NCBI GenBank assembly: GCA_003506895.1
Contig: DNXO01000073.1
Location: 39,947-103,946, forward strand
DNA length: 64,000 nucleotides
Source: Acetobacteraceae bacterium
Lineage (GTDB): Bacteria; Pseudomonadota; Alphaproteobacteria; Acetobacterales; Acetobacteraceae
Direction of reading: 5' to 3'
The notes beneath the pieces were generated by a model, which saw nothing but the letters and a program-made list of their open reading frames with translations, did no database searches and was not told the DNA's origin. The translations under genes and the position numbers were made by a program. This document shows, piece by piece, positions 8,822 through 16,993 of the stretch; the first letter of the stretch is position 1, and every line of letters starts with the position of its first letter.

Positions 8822-9586
8822 CTAGTGGCCGCCGGCGTAGCGTGTCGATGACGGCGCGCCGGCGATTTCGTCCACCAGTTTGCGCGTCATCGCCTCCCCG
8901 AAGTTGGCGAAGTCATGCACTTCCAGCACGAAACTGCCCGGCCCCCCGGCGACGTTGTCACGGTAATAGTTCGCCAGCCCCCCTGCCGGTTGCACATGTG
9001 CGAAGGTCCACGAAGCAGGGTGATCGTTGATGATCGCCAGCCCATTGATGGTGATGCCTGCTTTCACGGCGTCGTTCCTGGCCTCGGCGACGTCGCGGCC
9101 CGCGTTATTGGTTCCGTCGCCGCACACATCAATCACGCGGCGCGCCGGGTTCACTGCGGTTTCAGCAAAAAGTTGCATCGCCTGATCCACTCCGGCGCTG
9201 ATCGCGGTTCGCCCAAAGAACGATCGCGGCGCGGCGTTCAGCCGGGTCGCGAATGCCCGGGCAGACGCTTTGTCGGCGATTACCGTCCAATCGAGCACGG
9301 TCCGGACCTCAAAGCTACCTGCGAACTCGACATAGGCGACGGCGATCTTGCCGGCCGATCCGCCCTGGATCGCATCGAGCACCTTCTGGCTGGTGAAGGC
9401 ATTGCCATACCCGTCCTTTTCCAGCGCGAACTCACGGTCATCGATGCTGCGGGACACGTCAGTGACCAGGACCAGCGCGACATCGACGTCCTGCGCCCGC
9501 GCAACCGCGATAGCCGCGGGCACGATAGCCAGGGGCACAAGAGCCATGAGCAGCGGGGCCATCGAAGCCAAGGCGATCCGGCGCAT
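8822..9586 (-). CDS. DUF1194 secreted von Willebrand factor A protein
   Basis: A 254-residue protein with a hydrophobic signal peptide (about residues 1-31, ending near ARAQ). It has a vWA fold with the MIDAS motif Asp43-x-Ser45-x-Ser47 (TDVSRSID) and the later RVIDVCGDGTNN segment, which match DUF1194. It is probably exported to the periplasm and binds a divalent metal to contact a partner. No partner gene is adjacent, and the function of DUF1194 proteins is not known. Confidence 0.85.
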   Translation of the reverse strand: MRRIALASMAPLLMALVPLAIVPAAIAVARAQDVDVALVLVTDVSRSIDDREFALEKDGYGNAFTSQKVLDAIQGGSAGKIAVAYVEFAGSFEVRTVLDWTVIADKASARAFATRLNAAPRSFFGRTAISAGVDQAMQLFAETAVNPARRVIDVCGDGTNNAGRDVAEARNDAVKAGITINGLAIINDHPASWTFAHVQPAGGLANYYRDNVAGGPGSFVLEVHDFANFGEAMTRKLVDEIAGAPSSTRYAGGH

Positions 9587-9681
9587 CGGAGCAGCCCTCC
9601 CGCCGGAGATCAGACGCCGCTCGGCGCCGTCTCGTCAAAGAAAAACCGCCCGCGCCGGCAGGGCAGGGACCAGGGGTTGCC

Positions 9682-10335
9682 TTACTGGCTGGCCCATACG
9701 ATGCGGTGGATCCACGTTACATCGGACAGATCGAAACTGTAGTCCGGATGTTCCGGGTTCAAGCTCTTGAGTTCGACACGGCGCGCGGAGCGCCGGGCCA
9801 ACTGCTTTGCCATCACCTCGCCGCCGGCAGTGCGGACCACGACGCGATCGCCGCGGCGGATCGGCGCGGACGGGGAGACGATCACCAGATCGCCGTCGCG
9901 GAACACCGGTTCCATCGAATCACCGCTGATCTCCAGCGCATAGGCATTGGTGTCGGCGATTTCCGGCAGTCCGACCTCATCCCAGCCGCCACCGACCGGG
10001 TAACCGCCATCATCGAAGTAGCCGTCACCGCCGGCCTGCGCGAAGCCGATCAGCGGCACCCTGCGCGACAGGGTCCGCGCGGCACCGCCACCGCTAGCCA
10101 GCGCCCGAGCCCCGGAGACAAGCGCGGTGAAGCTTTCCAGAGAAGCCCCGGTGGCCTGGAGAACCTTCGCCACGCTTTCGGTGCTGGGCCAGCGGGATCG
10201 GCCGTCCGGCATCGTTCGCTTGGACGGATTGAACGTGGTCGCATCCAGGCCCGACTTCTTGGCCAGGCCAGAGGCGGACAGACCATTCTCGGCGGCCAGT
10301 GTGTCGATGGCGCGCCAGACATCTTCATGTTTCAT
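9682..10335 (-). CDS. LexA/CI-like XRE repressor with S24 self-cleaving domain
   Basis: A 217-residue repressor. Residues about 20-40 (LSASGLAKKSGLDATTF) form a helix-turn-helix. The C-terminal half is a LexA-fold peptidase with an Ala101-Gly102 cleavage pair (FAQAGGDGYF), nucleophile Ser140 in SGDSMEP and general base Lys177 in VMAKQLA. The full catalytic set suggests RecA-triggered autocleavage, as in LexA and lambda CI. ATG at 10335 fits the fold; upstream in-frame codons add a hydrophobic stretch that does not belong. It is divergent from a 127-residue gene. TAGGAA sites in the gap may be its operators. Confidence 0.88.
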   Translation of the reverse strand: MKHEDVWRAIDTLAAENGLSASGLAKKSGLDATTFNPSKRTMPDGRSRWPSTESVAKVLQATGASLESFTALVSGARALASGGGAARTLSRRVPLIGFAQAGGDGYFDDGGYPVGGGWDEVGLPEIADTNAYALEISGDSMEPVFRDGDLVIVSPSAPIRRGDRVVVRTAGGEVMAKQLARRSARRVELKSLNPEHPDYSFDLSDVTWIHRIVWASQ

Positions 10336-10343
10336 CGCGGCTG

Positions 10344-10431
10344 TTCCTAGTGCGACCCGCCCATGTTCGATTGGGGTGGCGAGTCCGGTTTCGATCATTA
10401 TCCTAGGAACTTGTGCCGAGGGGAATAGGAA
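10344..10431. promoter_or_regulatory. cluster of three TAGGAA/TTCCTA sites, candidate repressor operators
   Basis: The gap between the divergent repressor and 127-residue genes carries TTCCTA at 10344-10349, a TCCTAGGA palindrome at 10401-10408 and TAGGAA at 10426-10431. A fourth TAGGAA is at 10917-10922, just before the next promoter. This AT-leaning motif stands out in GC-rich DNA. Assigning it to the adjacent S24 repressor is inference. Confidence 0.4.
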
Positions 10432-10522
10432 AAACAACCATACCCACTTGCAAAAATGCACAACCTATGGTTACATACAGAGGCGTGGATGCGCGCGCCA
10501 ATCTTCGTCCGGGAACCCCGTC

Positions 10523-10906
10523 ATGTCCGTCACCTCCCATCAGGTATCGCCCACGAGAAACAGCCCGATGGTCGCGGGGCCCAGAACCCAACCGTTCGAA
10601 ACCGCTGAACAGGCGTGGCTTTGGACGATGGCGGCCCTGATCGCGCGGCGCGAAGGCGCCCGGTATACGGCCAACAAGGGAACTGTTGCCAGGCCGTGCG
10701 ACCCTGATGACGTGGTGAAGTGTCTGGATGGACTATTTCGCCAGCGGCGGATCGATCTGTTGCACGCCCGCATCCTCCGTATCTGGGGGGAGCGCCAGAT
10801 CGCGCCGAGCCCGGTTATCGCGGTGGAGGCCAATGATCACAGGTTGTGGTGTGAGGCACTGTCCCGTCTGGAGTGGCCGCTGCGGGTCAAGGGGATCGTC
10901 GCCTAA
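10523..10906 (+). CDS. conserved hypothetical protein, 127 aa
   Basis: I do not recognise a named family. The protein is predicted mostly helical and basic in its middle part (CDPDDVVKCLDGLFRQRRIDLLHARILRIWGERQIAP), with conserved-looking Trp residues. The start at 10523 gives MSVTSHQ; a second ATG at 10568 is possible because the first 15 residues look unstructured. It is divergent from the self-cleaving repressor and lies beside candidate operators, so it may be under that repressor's control. A regulator or adaptor role is possible but not shown. Confidence 0.65.
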   Translation: MSVTSHQVSPTRNSPMVAGPRTQPFETAEQAWLWTMAALIARREGARYTANKGTVARPCDPDDVVKCLDGLFRQRRIDLLHARILRIWGERQIAPSPVIAVEANDHRLWCEALSRLEWPLRVKGIVA

Positions 10907-10916
10907 ATCAAAAAAA

Positions 10917-10922
10917 TAGGAA
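10917..10922 (+). promoter_or_regulatory. fourth TAGGAA site next to a -35 box
   Basis: TAGGAA lies 8 bp upstream of the TTGACT -35 element at 10931, in an AT-rich stretch right after the 127-residue gene. The position would suit a repressor that blocks RNA polymerase. It matches the three sites at 10344-10431. Confidence 0.35.
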
Positions 10923-10930
10923 TAATATCG

Positions 10931-10958
10931 TTGACTTCTTGTCCTCTCATCCGTTAAT
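10931..10958 (+). promoter_or_regulatory. sigma70-like promoter
   Basis: TTGACT at 10931-10936 is followed after 16 bp by GTTAAT at 10953-10958. The -35 box is five of six bases to consensus and the -10 box four of six. Transcription would begin near 10965 and meet the terminator hairpin at 11018-11049 before the 78-residue gene. Confidence 0.5.
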
Positions 10959-11017
10959 GTCTCGCTGTCAACGGGCGAGGTGCGTCCGTCGATGAAATCC
11001 TCCTCCAAACCTTTTCA

Positions 11018-11049
11018 GCCGCTGCCCGATCGGGTCAGCGGCTTTTTTT
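11018..11049 (+). terminator. intrinsic terminator with U-tract
   Basis: GCCGCTG at 11018-11024 pairs perfectly with CAGCGGC at 11036-11042 and is followed at once by seven T residues (11043-11049). The loop contains the palindrome CCCGATCGGG. It sits between the promoter at 10931 and the ribosome-binding site (GAAGGA, 11052-11057) of the next gene, so it may end a short RNA of about 85 nt or act as an attenuator. Confidence 0.75.
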
Positions 11050-11065
11050 ATGAAGGAACCCCCTC

Positions 11066-11302
11066 ATGGCCTTCGCCATCCGCAATCTATCGGTCCTGGC
11101 CTACGCCAACGGCTTCACGCTGTGGCATTACAAATCCGGCAAAGACCGGCTGGACGCGGTGGGCGGCGGGAACTATCTCGCTGACGCGGCCGACATGCTG
11201 ACCGTTGGCGACCTGATCATGATTACCGCCGCCGACGGCGCGCGCATTCTGTGCGTCACCCTGGCTGACGTGGAAACCGTCGTTACCGCACCGCTGTCCT
11301 AG
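11066..11302 (+). CDS. small phage-like hypothetical protein, 78 aa
   Basis: A 78-residue protein with an all-beta look. Segments LAYANGFTLWHYK and ADMLTVGDLIMI resemble small proteins I recall from alphaproteobacterial prophages, where they lie near structural genes; this memory could not be checked. The ribosome-binding site GAAGGA lies eight bases before the ATG. It follows an intrinsic terminator and precedes a gap carrying a palindromic repeat. Confidence 0.65.
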   Translation: MAFAIRNLSVLAYANGFTLWHYKSGKDRLDAVGGGNYLADAADMLTVGDLIMITAADGARILCVTLADVETVVTAPLS

Positions 11303-11350
11303 GCGATATCCACGCGCGCCGGCTCGCGCATCCGCCCCGACGGTTTGGTG

Positions 11351-11400
11351 GATCGCGTGGTTCACCGCTTCGGTGATTTCACCCGCACGGATCACGCCCT
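11351..11400. repeat. structured repeat between convergent genes, copy 1
   Basis: An outer stem GCGTG (11355-11359) with CACGC (11393-11397) encloses a hairpin TCACCG (11362-11367)-CTT-CGGTGA (11371-11376). About three quarters of the positions match 14551-14600. In the second copy the third inner base pair changes from A-T to G-C, so pairing is kept. Both copies lie between convergent genes. Confidence 0.6.
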
Positions 11401-11712
11401 GGCCTTCAGCACTTCCGTCGCATGCCGCGCACTCCCGTCGGCGGTCAGCATGAAGCGGGCACCGGCGCGCGCGCACAGATCCATGCGGGCGAGCCGTTCC
11501 AGGCACGGGCCATCCATCAGATCTGGCGGCCGTCCCGCCGGACCAGCCAAGAACAGCCGATGCAACGCTGCCCGGCAACAGGTCTCAAGATACGGTTGAT
11601 TCCACACCAAGCCTGTTTCCGCCACCCGCTGCTGCAAGGCAACCCTGTCCGCCAACCCCCATGACCGCGGTTCGCACCGCGCGCGCCGCCCGACCCGGTC
11701 GCCGGATGGCAT
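11392..11712 (-). CDS. hypothetical protein, 106 aa
   Basis: I do not recognise a family. The translation has normal protein character with well-spaced Cys and Trp (WNQPYLETCCRAALHRLFL, LERLARMDLCARAGARFML). The ATG at 11712 has GGGAG eight bases upstream on the reverse strand, which favours it over the TTG at 11748. Its stop meets a palindromic repeat that in its other copy also ends a reverse gene, which supports this as a real gene. It lies antisense within the phage-like module. Confidence 0.5.
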   Translation of the reverse strand: MPSGDRVGRRARCEPRSWGLADRVALQQRVAETGLVWNQPYLETCCRAALHRLFLAGPAGRPPDLMDGPCLERLARMDLCARAGARFMLTADGSARHATEVLKARA

Positions 11713-11752
11713 ATTCGTAACTCCCTTCCGATCCCGGGAAAATTTCAATCAA

Positions 11753-12526
11753 ATGATAGAACTTTTGGCTCTGTTCCGGGTGCTGCTGGAACTGTGCGTC
11801 GATATCGGCCGCGCCTCTGGCCGCAAGTTGATTCAGCCGGTGCTGACCGCCGCCTGTCTGACCGGCGCTTACACCGCCGTCCACGTTACCAAAGAGGGCA
11901 GTGTCACCGCCGGCATCCGCGCCGCCTTCCTGGACGGTGAAACCGCCAAATCCGAACATCGCCGATTAGAGGAGCAAACCACGTTGCAAACCGAACTCCG
12001 TCAGTTCGCCGCGGCGAACAAGCTGATCGACCAGTTGTTGGAAGCGATGCTGGGGCGCGCGACCGGCGCCTCACGCGTGGGTCTCAATGTGATCCATAAC
12101 GGTGTCACCGGCCTGACCGGCACCGGACTGCTGCGGTATGACGTGACCAACAGCGTGGCAGCCGCCGGCCGGTTGGCCGGGACGGCGGTGACCAACCAGC
12201 CGCTGTCCGACTGGAGCGACTTTTTGCCGGCGTTGCTGGCGGGGCAATGTTCGATGCACAGCGTTATGGATCTCCACGCGGTGTCGATCCGCGCGCGGTT
12301 CGAGGCGCTTGGGGCGACCAGCGTGCTGGCATGTCCCGCCGCCGACGTGCAGGGGAAAACGGTTGGGGGGATCTTTATCCTGTGGGACGGTACCGATCCG
12401 GTGCCCGAAGGTGACGACCTGCGCCGCCTGATGTTCGCCGGCCAACATCTGGGCGCACAAATCGCCGCGGTCCTGGATTTACAAGGACCGCCGCCCTGGC
12501 CCGCGCCGCCGCCGGGAGGCGTATAG
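11753..12526 (+). CDS. membrane-anchored protein with GAF-like C-terminal domain, 257 aa
   Basis: The N-terminus has one hydrophobic segment (about residues 28-46), then a polar coiled-coil-like region (about 60-95). The C-terminal part (about 95-240) has the strand-helix order of a GAF sensory domain, including SRVGLNVIHNG, FEALGATSVLACP and VGGIFILWDGTDP. The product would be tethered to the inner membrane with the sensing domain probably in the cytoplasm. It has no kinase or cyclase output domain. It lies at the right end of the phage-like module. The GAF assignment rests on pattern only. Confidence 0.7.
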   Translation: MIELLALFRVLLELCVDIGRASGRKLIQPVLTAACLTGAYTAVHVTKEGSVTAGIRAAFLDGETAKSEHRRLEEQTTLQTELRQFAAANKLIDQLLEAMLGRATGASRVGLNVIHNGVTGLTGTGLLRYDVTNSVAAAGRLAGTAVTNQPLSDWSDFLPALLAGQCSMHSVMDLHAVSIRARFEALGATSVLACPAADVQGKTVGGIFILWDGTDPVPEGDDLRRLMFAGQHLGAQIAAVLDLQGPPPWPAPPPGGV

Positions 12527-12607
12527 CCAGCGGCGAGAGCGTTTGCCGGTCGCGGGTGGATTTTCGCCCTTCCTGGGAACGCGGGGTGGAGGCATAAGCC
12601 GACCCCG

Positions 12608-13672
12608 ATGCTCTCCTCTCTCGCTTCCCTCGCACTTCCCGTACTCCGTCTGCTCGACCCTGAGCGGGCGCACACGTTGGCGATCAAGGCGCTGTCGTTG
12701 GGTTTGGGCACGAACGCCGCCGAACCGGATCATCCGGCGTTGGCGATTGAGGTCCTGGGTCGTCGTTTCACCAACCCGATCGGCCTTGCCGCGGGGTTCG
12801 ACAAGAACGCCGCCGCCGGACCGGCCTTGCTGCGCCTGGGCTTCGGCTTCGTGGAGACCGGATCCGTCACGCCCCGGCCGCAACCGGGCAACCCGCGGCC
12901 GCGCATATTCCGCCTGATGGAAGATCAAGGCATCATCAACCGCCTGGGTTTCAACAACCTTGGCCTCGCTGTTTACCTGCGGAATCTCCAGGCGCTTTTC
13001 ATCCGCGGCATCCCATTGGGCGCCAATGTCGGCATCAACAAGGAAGGTGCCGACCCGATCCGCGACTACCCCGCGCTGATCGACGCCGTGCGTCCGCTGG
13101 TCGATTACGCCGTTATCAACGTCTCCTCACCCAACACGCCGGGCCTCCGTGACCTTCAGTCCGAGGCGCAGCTTCGGGCCATCCTGCAAGCCGTCGGCAC
13201 CGTGGCGAACCGCCCCCCGATCCTGGTCAAGATCGCCCCGGACCTTTCCCATGACGGCCTTGCCGCCGTCGTCGAGACCTGTGTCGAGGAAGGGGTTCAG
13301 GGGCTGATCGTGGGCAACACCACCATCTCCCGGCCCGCCGGCCTGAAATCCCCGCATGCGACGCAGTCGGGCGGCCTGTCTGGCCGGCCATTGTTTCGCC
13401 TGTCCACCGCCATGCTGGCGCGGACGTCGTTGCTTGCCCGGGGCCGGTTGGTGCTGATCGGGGCGGGGGGCGTGTTCACCGGCCAGGATGCGCTGCTGAA
13501 GATACAAGCCGGCGCCTCGCTGGTGCAGCTTTACTCAAGTTTCGCCTACCACGGGCCGGCGTTGATCCCGAAACTCAAATCCGAACTGCTCGCCGCGCTT
13601 CGTGACGCGGGCTTCGGCAGCGTTCAGGATGCGGTGGGCACCCGCGCACAGGAACTGGCGGAGCAGATCTGA
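12608..13672 (+). CDS. pyrD: dihydroorotate dehydrogenase (quinone), class 2
   Basis: A 354-residue class 2 enzyme that oxidises dihydroorotate to orotate in pyrimidine synthesis and passes electrons to quinone at the inner membrane. The N-terminal hydrophobic helical segment (LPVLRLLDPERAHTLAIKAL) is the quinone-side tunnel domain. AAGFDKNAAA and GFGFVETGSVTPRPQPGNPRPR are FMN and substrate motifs, and NVSSPNTPGLR holds the catalytic Ser that marks class 2. The C-terminus has IGAGGVFTGQDA and LVQLYSSFAYHGP. The stop overlaps the start of the HAD gene (TGATG), so the two genes are coupled. Confidence 0.96.
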   Translation: MLSSLASLALPVLRLLDPERAHTLAIKALSLGLGTNAAEPDHPALAIEVLGRRFTNPIGLAAGFDKNAAAGPALLRLGFGFVETGSVTPRPQPGNPRPRIFRLMEDQGIINRLGFNNLGLAVYLRNLQALFIRGIPLGANVGINKEGADPIRDYPALIDAVRPLVDYAVINVSSPNTPGLRDLQSEAQLRAILQAVGTVANRPPILVKIAPDLSHDGLAAVVETCVEEGVQGLIVGNTTISRPAGLKSPHATQSGGLSGRPLFRLSTAMLARTSLLARGRLVLIGAGGVFTGQDALLKIQAGASLVQLYSSFAYHGPALIPKLKSELLAALRDAGFGSVQDAVGTRAQELAEQI

Positions 13673-14538
13673 TGGAACATTTGTCCGGGTTCGCCCCGCT
13701 CGCCGACCGTTACGAAGGCTTTATCCTCGACCTGTGGGGCGTGATCCACGACGGGGTGAACGCCTTCCCGCACTCCGTCGAGACTCTGAAACAGCTCAAG
13801 GCCGCCGGCAAGCGGACATTATTGCTGTCGAACGTGCCCCGGCCGAACGATGCCGTCATGACGATGATGAACCGGATGGGAATCGACGAATCCCTCTACA
13901 CCGGCATTCTCACCAGCGGCGAAGCCGTCCGGCGTGCCCTGCGGAATCCGCCTGATCTGTGGTGGACCCAACTCGGGACGCGGGTCTTTCACCTTGGTCC
14001 CGACCGGGACAAGCCGGTTCTGGCTGGCTTGCCGCTGACCGAGGTTGCCACGCCGGCCGAGGCCGATTTCGTGCTCAACACCGGACCGGACGATCATCGC
14101 AACCCCAGCGATATGGCCGAGTTTGAGTCGACACTGGTGGAATGCGCCCAACATCGGCTGAACATGATCTGTGCCAACCCCGACCTGGAGGTTATCCGCG
14201 GCGGCGTGCGGGTGCTGTGCGCTGGTTCCCTGGCGGTGCGCTACACCGAACTGGGCGGCGATGTCCGGTCGTTGGGTAAGCCCGACCCGGCGATCTATCA
14301 GCCGGTACTGGAGCAGCTTGGTTTGCCGCCGGACCGAGTGTTGGCGGTGGGCGATTCATTGCGCACGGATATCGCCGGAGCCGTCGGCGTCGGTCTGGCC
14401 GCGTGTTGGGTTCTCGATGGCATCCACGGCGCCGATTTCAAGCGGCCGGACGGCGGTTTCGACACGGCGATGGCGGAATCCGCGGCGCGGGAGGCTGGAG
14501 TTGTTCCGGTCGCGACGTTGCCGCGGTTCGTGTGGTAG
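13672..14538 (+). CDS. TIGR01459-type class IIA HAD hydrolase
   Basis: A 288-residue HAD phosphatase. Motif I is FILDLWGVIHDG, with the first Asp replaced in spacing but DLWGVIHDG typical of this family. The class IIA cap follows, then the Lys motif SLGKPDPAIYQP and the acidic motif VLAVGDSLRTDIAGA. The family is named for its alphaproteobacterial distribution; its substrate is not established. It overlaps pyrD by one base, and the pair is common in this order. A structured repeat lies just after its stop codon. Confidence 0.88.
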   Translation: MEHLSGFAPLADRYEGFILDLWGVIHDGVNAFPHSVETLKQLKAAGKRTLLLSNVPRPNDAVMTMMNRMGIDESLYTGILTSGEAVRRALRNPPDLWWTQLGTRVFHLGPDRDKPVLAGLPLTEVATPAEADFVLNTGPDDHRNPSDMAEFESTLVECAQHRLNMICANPDLEVIRGGVRVLCAGSLAVRYTELGGDVRSLGKPDPAIYQPVLEQLGLPPDRVLAVGDSLRTDIAGAVGVGLAACWVLDGIHGADFKRPDGGFDTAMAESAAREAGVVPVATLPRFVW

Positions 14539-14550
14539 CCAGTCCCGGTT

Positions 14551-14600
14551 AGGTCGCGTGATTCGTCGCTTCGGCGATTCCGCCTGCCCGGACCACGCGC
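14551..14600. repeat. structured repeat between convergent genes, copy 2
   Basis: The outer stem GCGTG (14556-14560) pairs with CACGC (14594-14598). The inner hairpin is TCGTCG (14563-14568)-CTT-CGGCGA (14572-14577). It matches 11351-11400 at about three quarters of positions. It fills the 61-bp gap between the HAD gene and the convergent histidine kinase gene and may act as a two-way transcription stop or a REP element. Confidence 0.6.
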
Positions 14601-16993
14601 TAACGCACCGTCAGGCCTGTTTCCAACACCGCGGCATTCGAACCGGCGACGGCGCGAAGCTGGGCCAGCAGAACCTGTAATTCGCGGATGGTGAACGGCT
14701 TGCGGAGCAGGCCGGCCAGTTCAGCCGCGGCGATATCCGCCTCCGACAGTTCCGCGTAGCCCGTCACCAACGCGATTGGTGCTGTCAGCCCGCGCGCGCG
14801 CAAGGCTCGCGCGAGTTGCAGTCCGTTCATCCCAGGCATCGCATAATCCAGCAGGATCAATGCCGGAGTCAGCTTTTCCACCAGCGCGAGCGCCTGTTCG
14901 CCGCCAGTCGCCTGGGCCACGTCGAATCCCAGGTCGCGTGCCATCTCCACCGTGACCTGGCGAACGGCATGATCGTCGTCCACCACCAGGATCAACTCGC
15001 CCTTCACACCTGGCAACGGCGGTGCGGCGGCGGGTTCGGTTGGCATTGCCGCCTCGGCCGACATGGCACGGGGCAGGGACAGCGTCACCCGTGTTCCCTC
15101 ACCGGGCGCACTGTCGATCGAGACACCGCCGCCCGACTGGCGCGCCATGCCATAGACCTGGCTGAGCCCCAAGCCGGATCCGGCCCCCGGACCTTTCGTG
15201 GTGAAGAATGGGTCGAAGGCGCGCGCTTTCACGTCCGGCGCCATGCCCGTTCCCGTATCCGATATCCGGACCTGTACATAAAAGCCCGGAGCGAGTTCGT
15301 TGTCCGGTTCGGACTTACTGCCCGGCGGGATGGACAGGTTCATGGTCTGAATCGTCAGCTTGCCGCCTTCCGGCATCGCGTCGCGCGCGTTCAGGCACAG
15401 GTTGAGGATCGCTGCCTCTACCTGACTGGGATCGACCATTGCCGGCCAAAGGTCCTCGGCCAACTCGGAAGTCACCTGCACGCGGCGTCCAAGCGTGCTT
15501 GTGGCCAGGGTGATGAGTTCACCAAGCAGGTGGTTGATATCGGTGGGACGCGCAGCGAGGCGCTGGCGGCGGGAGAAGGCCAGAAGCCGAGCGGTCAATT
15601 GGGCGCCCCTGGTGACTGCGCCGGTGGCACGCTCGATCAATTGCATCAGGCGCTGGGTATCCGCTGGGATTTCGCGCTCCTCGGCTTGCGCGACCCGGCG
15701 CTCCATCAGTTCCAGGTTACCGAGGACCGTTGCCAGCATATTGTTGAAGTCGTGTGCGATGCCGCCGGCCAACTGGCCCACGGCCTGAAGCTTTTGCGCC
15801 TGATGCAGCGCGACTTCGGTTTTCTCACGGCCGGCGATCTCGACCTGCAAGCGGTTGTTGGTCTCCGATAGCTCCTGCGTGCGGGCGCTGACCTGTTCCT
15901 CCAGGAACCGCGCCTGCATCCGGCGTTCCATCTCCCGGGCCTGGAGCCCGGCGGCCATCGCATTGAAAGACTGCGCCAGGGCGGAGAACTCCGATCCCGC
16001 ATCCAGCGGATCGGCTCGGGCACCCAGGTCGCCTTCGCGCCACTTGCGCGCGGCCCGCAGCAGCGCCTCGGTCGGTTGGTAGATGAAGCGGCGTCCGGCT
16101 ACCCAGGCGAGAATCAAGGCGACGACCGCCGCGCCACCGATCACGAGCAGATCCTGATAGGTGGCCTGGTCGATGTCAGCCGCCAAATTCGGCTGGGCCA
16201 GAACATCGATCACCATGAAGCCCTCAGGCGGTATCGTGTTGGGAACATACGCGGCGATGGCCGTGTGACCTTCCGGGTCGGTCAGTGTCTCGACATCCTG
16301 ACGCTCGCGGCTGATCAGCGGGCGCAGCCAGTCCGGCAGCGGGCGGCCCGCCAACTCCGCCCCGTCGGGAACCTGGCCAACCACATTGCCGTCACGGTCG
16401 GCGACGATCAGGGTCGCGCCGGCTATGGACTTGGAGCTTTCAACCCTCGCGGTCTCAAGGTGGGCTGTCAGCCAATCGGTACTGAGTGCGACGAGCATCA
16501 CCGTGGGCTGCGTGCCGTTGCCCGGAATGCGGATTGCTATTGGCAGGAAGCGCGTCTTTTGGTCCGTATCTGTCGTGATTGACCCGGTGGTCAGGCTCGC
16601 CGTGGTCAGAATATCCGACAGCCAGCTTGGACGTGCGTTCAGAAGATCGACCGGCGCTGTATCCGAGGCGCACAGCAGCCCCCCGTCCGCGGCCGAAAAC
16701 ACCGCCAGGAAGCGGTATTGCGGCAGGCTCTGCCGAATGGCTGTCAGCCTTCTCTCGCAGTCGCTGCCCGCTTCATGCACGGCGGGTTGGTGAGCCGCCA
16801 AGGAAGCAAGCTGGCGAACGCTGTCGACGATGCTGGCCAAGTCGGCGTTGGCCAACTCGGCCTGGCGCAACACCAGACCGCTCAACTGCTCATGACGTTC
16901 CGCCCGCAAATTGACCTGCGAATACACCTGCGCCGTCAGGATCGGAAACAGGCAACCGAGGATCAGTAAGACAAGGCGCGTTGATAGTTTCAT
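14600..16993 (-). CDS. hybrid sensor histidine kinase with C-terminal receiver
   Basis: A 797-residue membrane kinase. Order: membrane helix (about 6-25), periplasmic Cache-like sensor (about 35-275), second helix (about 280-300), HAMP (about 305-360), coiled coil, HisKA with GGIAHDFNNML (phospho-His about 413), HATPase with LNLCLNARDAMP, DTGTGM and GSGLGLSQVYG, and a receiver with LILVVDDD, phospho-Asp at about 714 in LLDYAMPG and the Lys of LRKPF. It belongs to the HDFNN group of kinases with fused receivers. No separate response regulator is adjacent, so its phosphate may go to a protein encoded elsewhere. Confidence 0.93.
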   Translation of the reverse strand: MKLSTRLVLLILGCLFPILTAQVYSQVNLRAERHEQLSGLVLRQAELANADLASIVDSVRQLASLAAHQPAVHEAGSDCERRLTAIRQSLPQYRFLAVFSAADGGLLCASDTAPVDLLNARPSWLSDILTTASLTTGSITTDTDQKTRFLPIAIRIPGNGTQPTVMLVALSTDWLTAHLETARVESSKSIAGATLIVADRDGNVVGQVPDGAELAGRPLPDWLRPLISRERQDVETLTDPEGHTAIAAYVPNTIPPEGFMVIDVLAQPNLAADIDQATYQDLLVIGGAAVVALILAWVAGRRFIYQPTEALLRAARKWREGDLGARADPLDAGSEFSALAQSFNAMAAGLQAREMERRMQARFLEEQVSARTQELSETNNRLQVEIAGREKTEVALHQAQKLQAVGQLAGGIAHDFNNMLATVLGNLELMERRVAQAEEREIPADTQRLMQLIERATGAVTRGAQLTARLLAFSRRQRLAARPTDINHLLGELITLATSTLGRRVQVTSELAEDLWPAMVDPSQVEAAILNLCLNARDAMPEGGKLTIQTMNLSIPPGSKSEPDNELAPGFYVQVRISDTGTGMAPDVKARAFDPFFTTKGPGAGSGLGLSQVYGMARQSGGGVSIDSAPGEGTRVTLSLPRAMSAEAAMPTEPAAAPPLPGVKGELILVVDDDHAVRQVTVEMARDLGFDVAQATGGEQALALVEKLTPALILLDYAMPGMNGLQLARALRARGLTAPIALVTGYAELSEADIAAAELAGLLRKPFTIRELQVLLAQLRAVAGSNAAVLETGLTVR

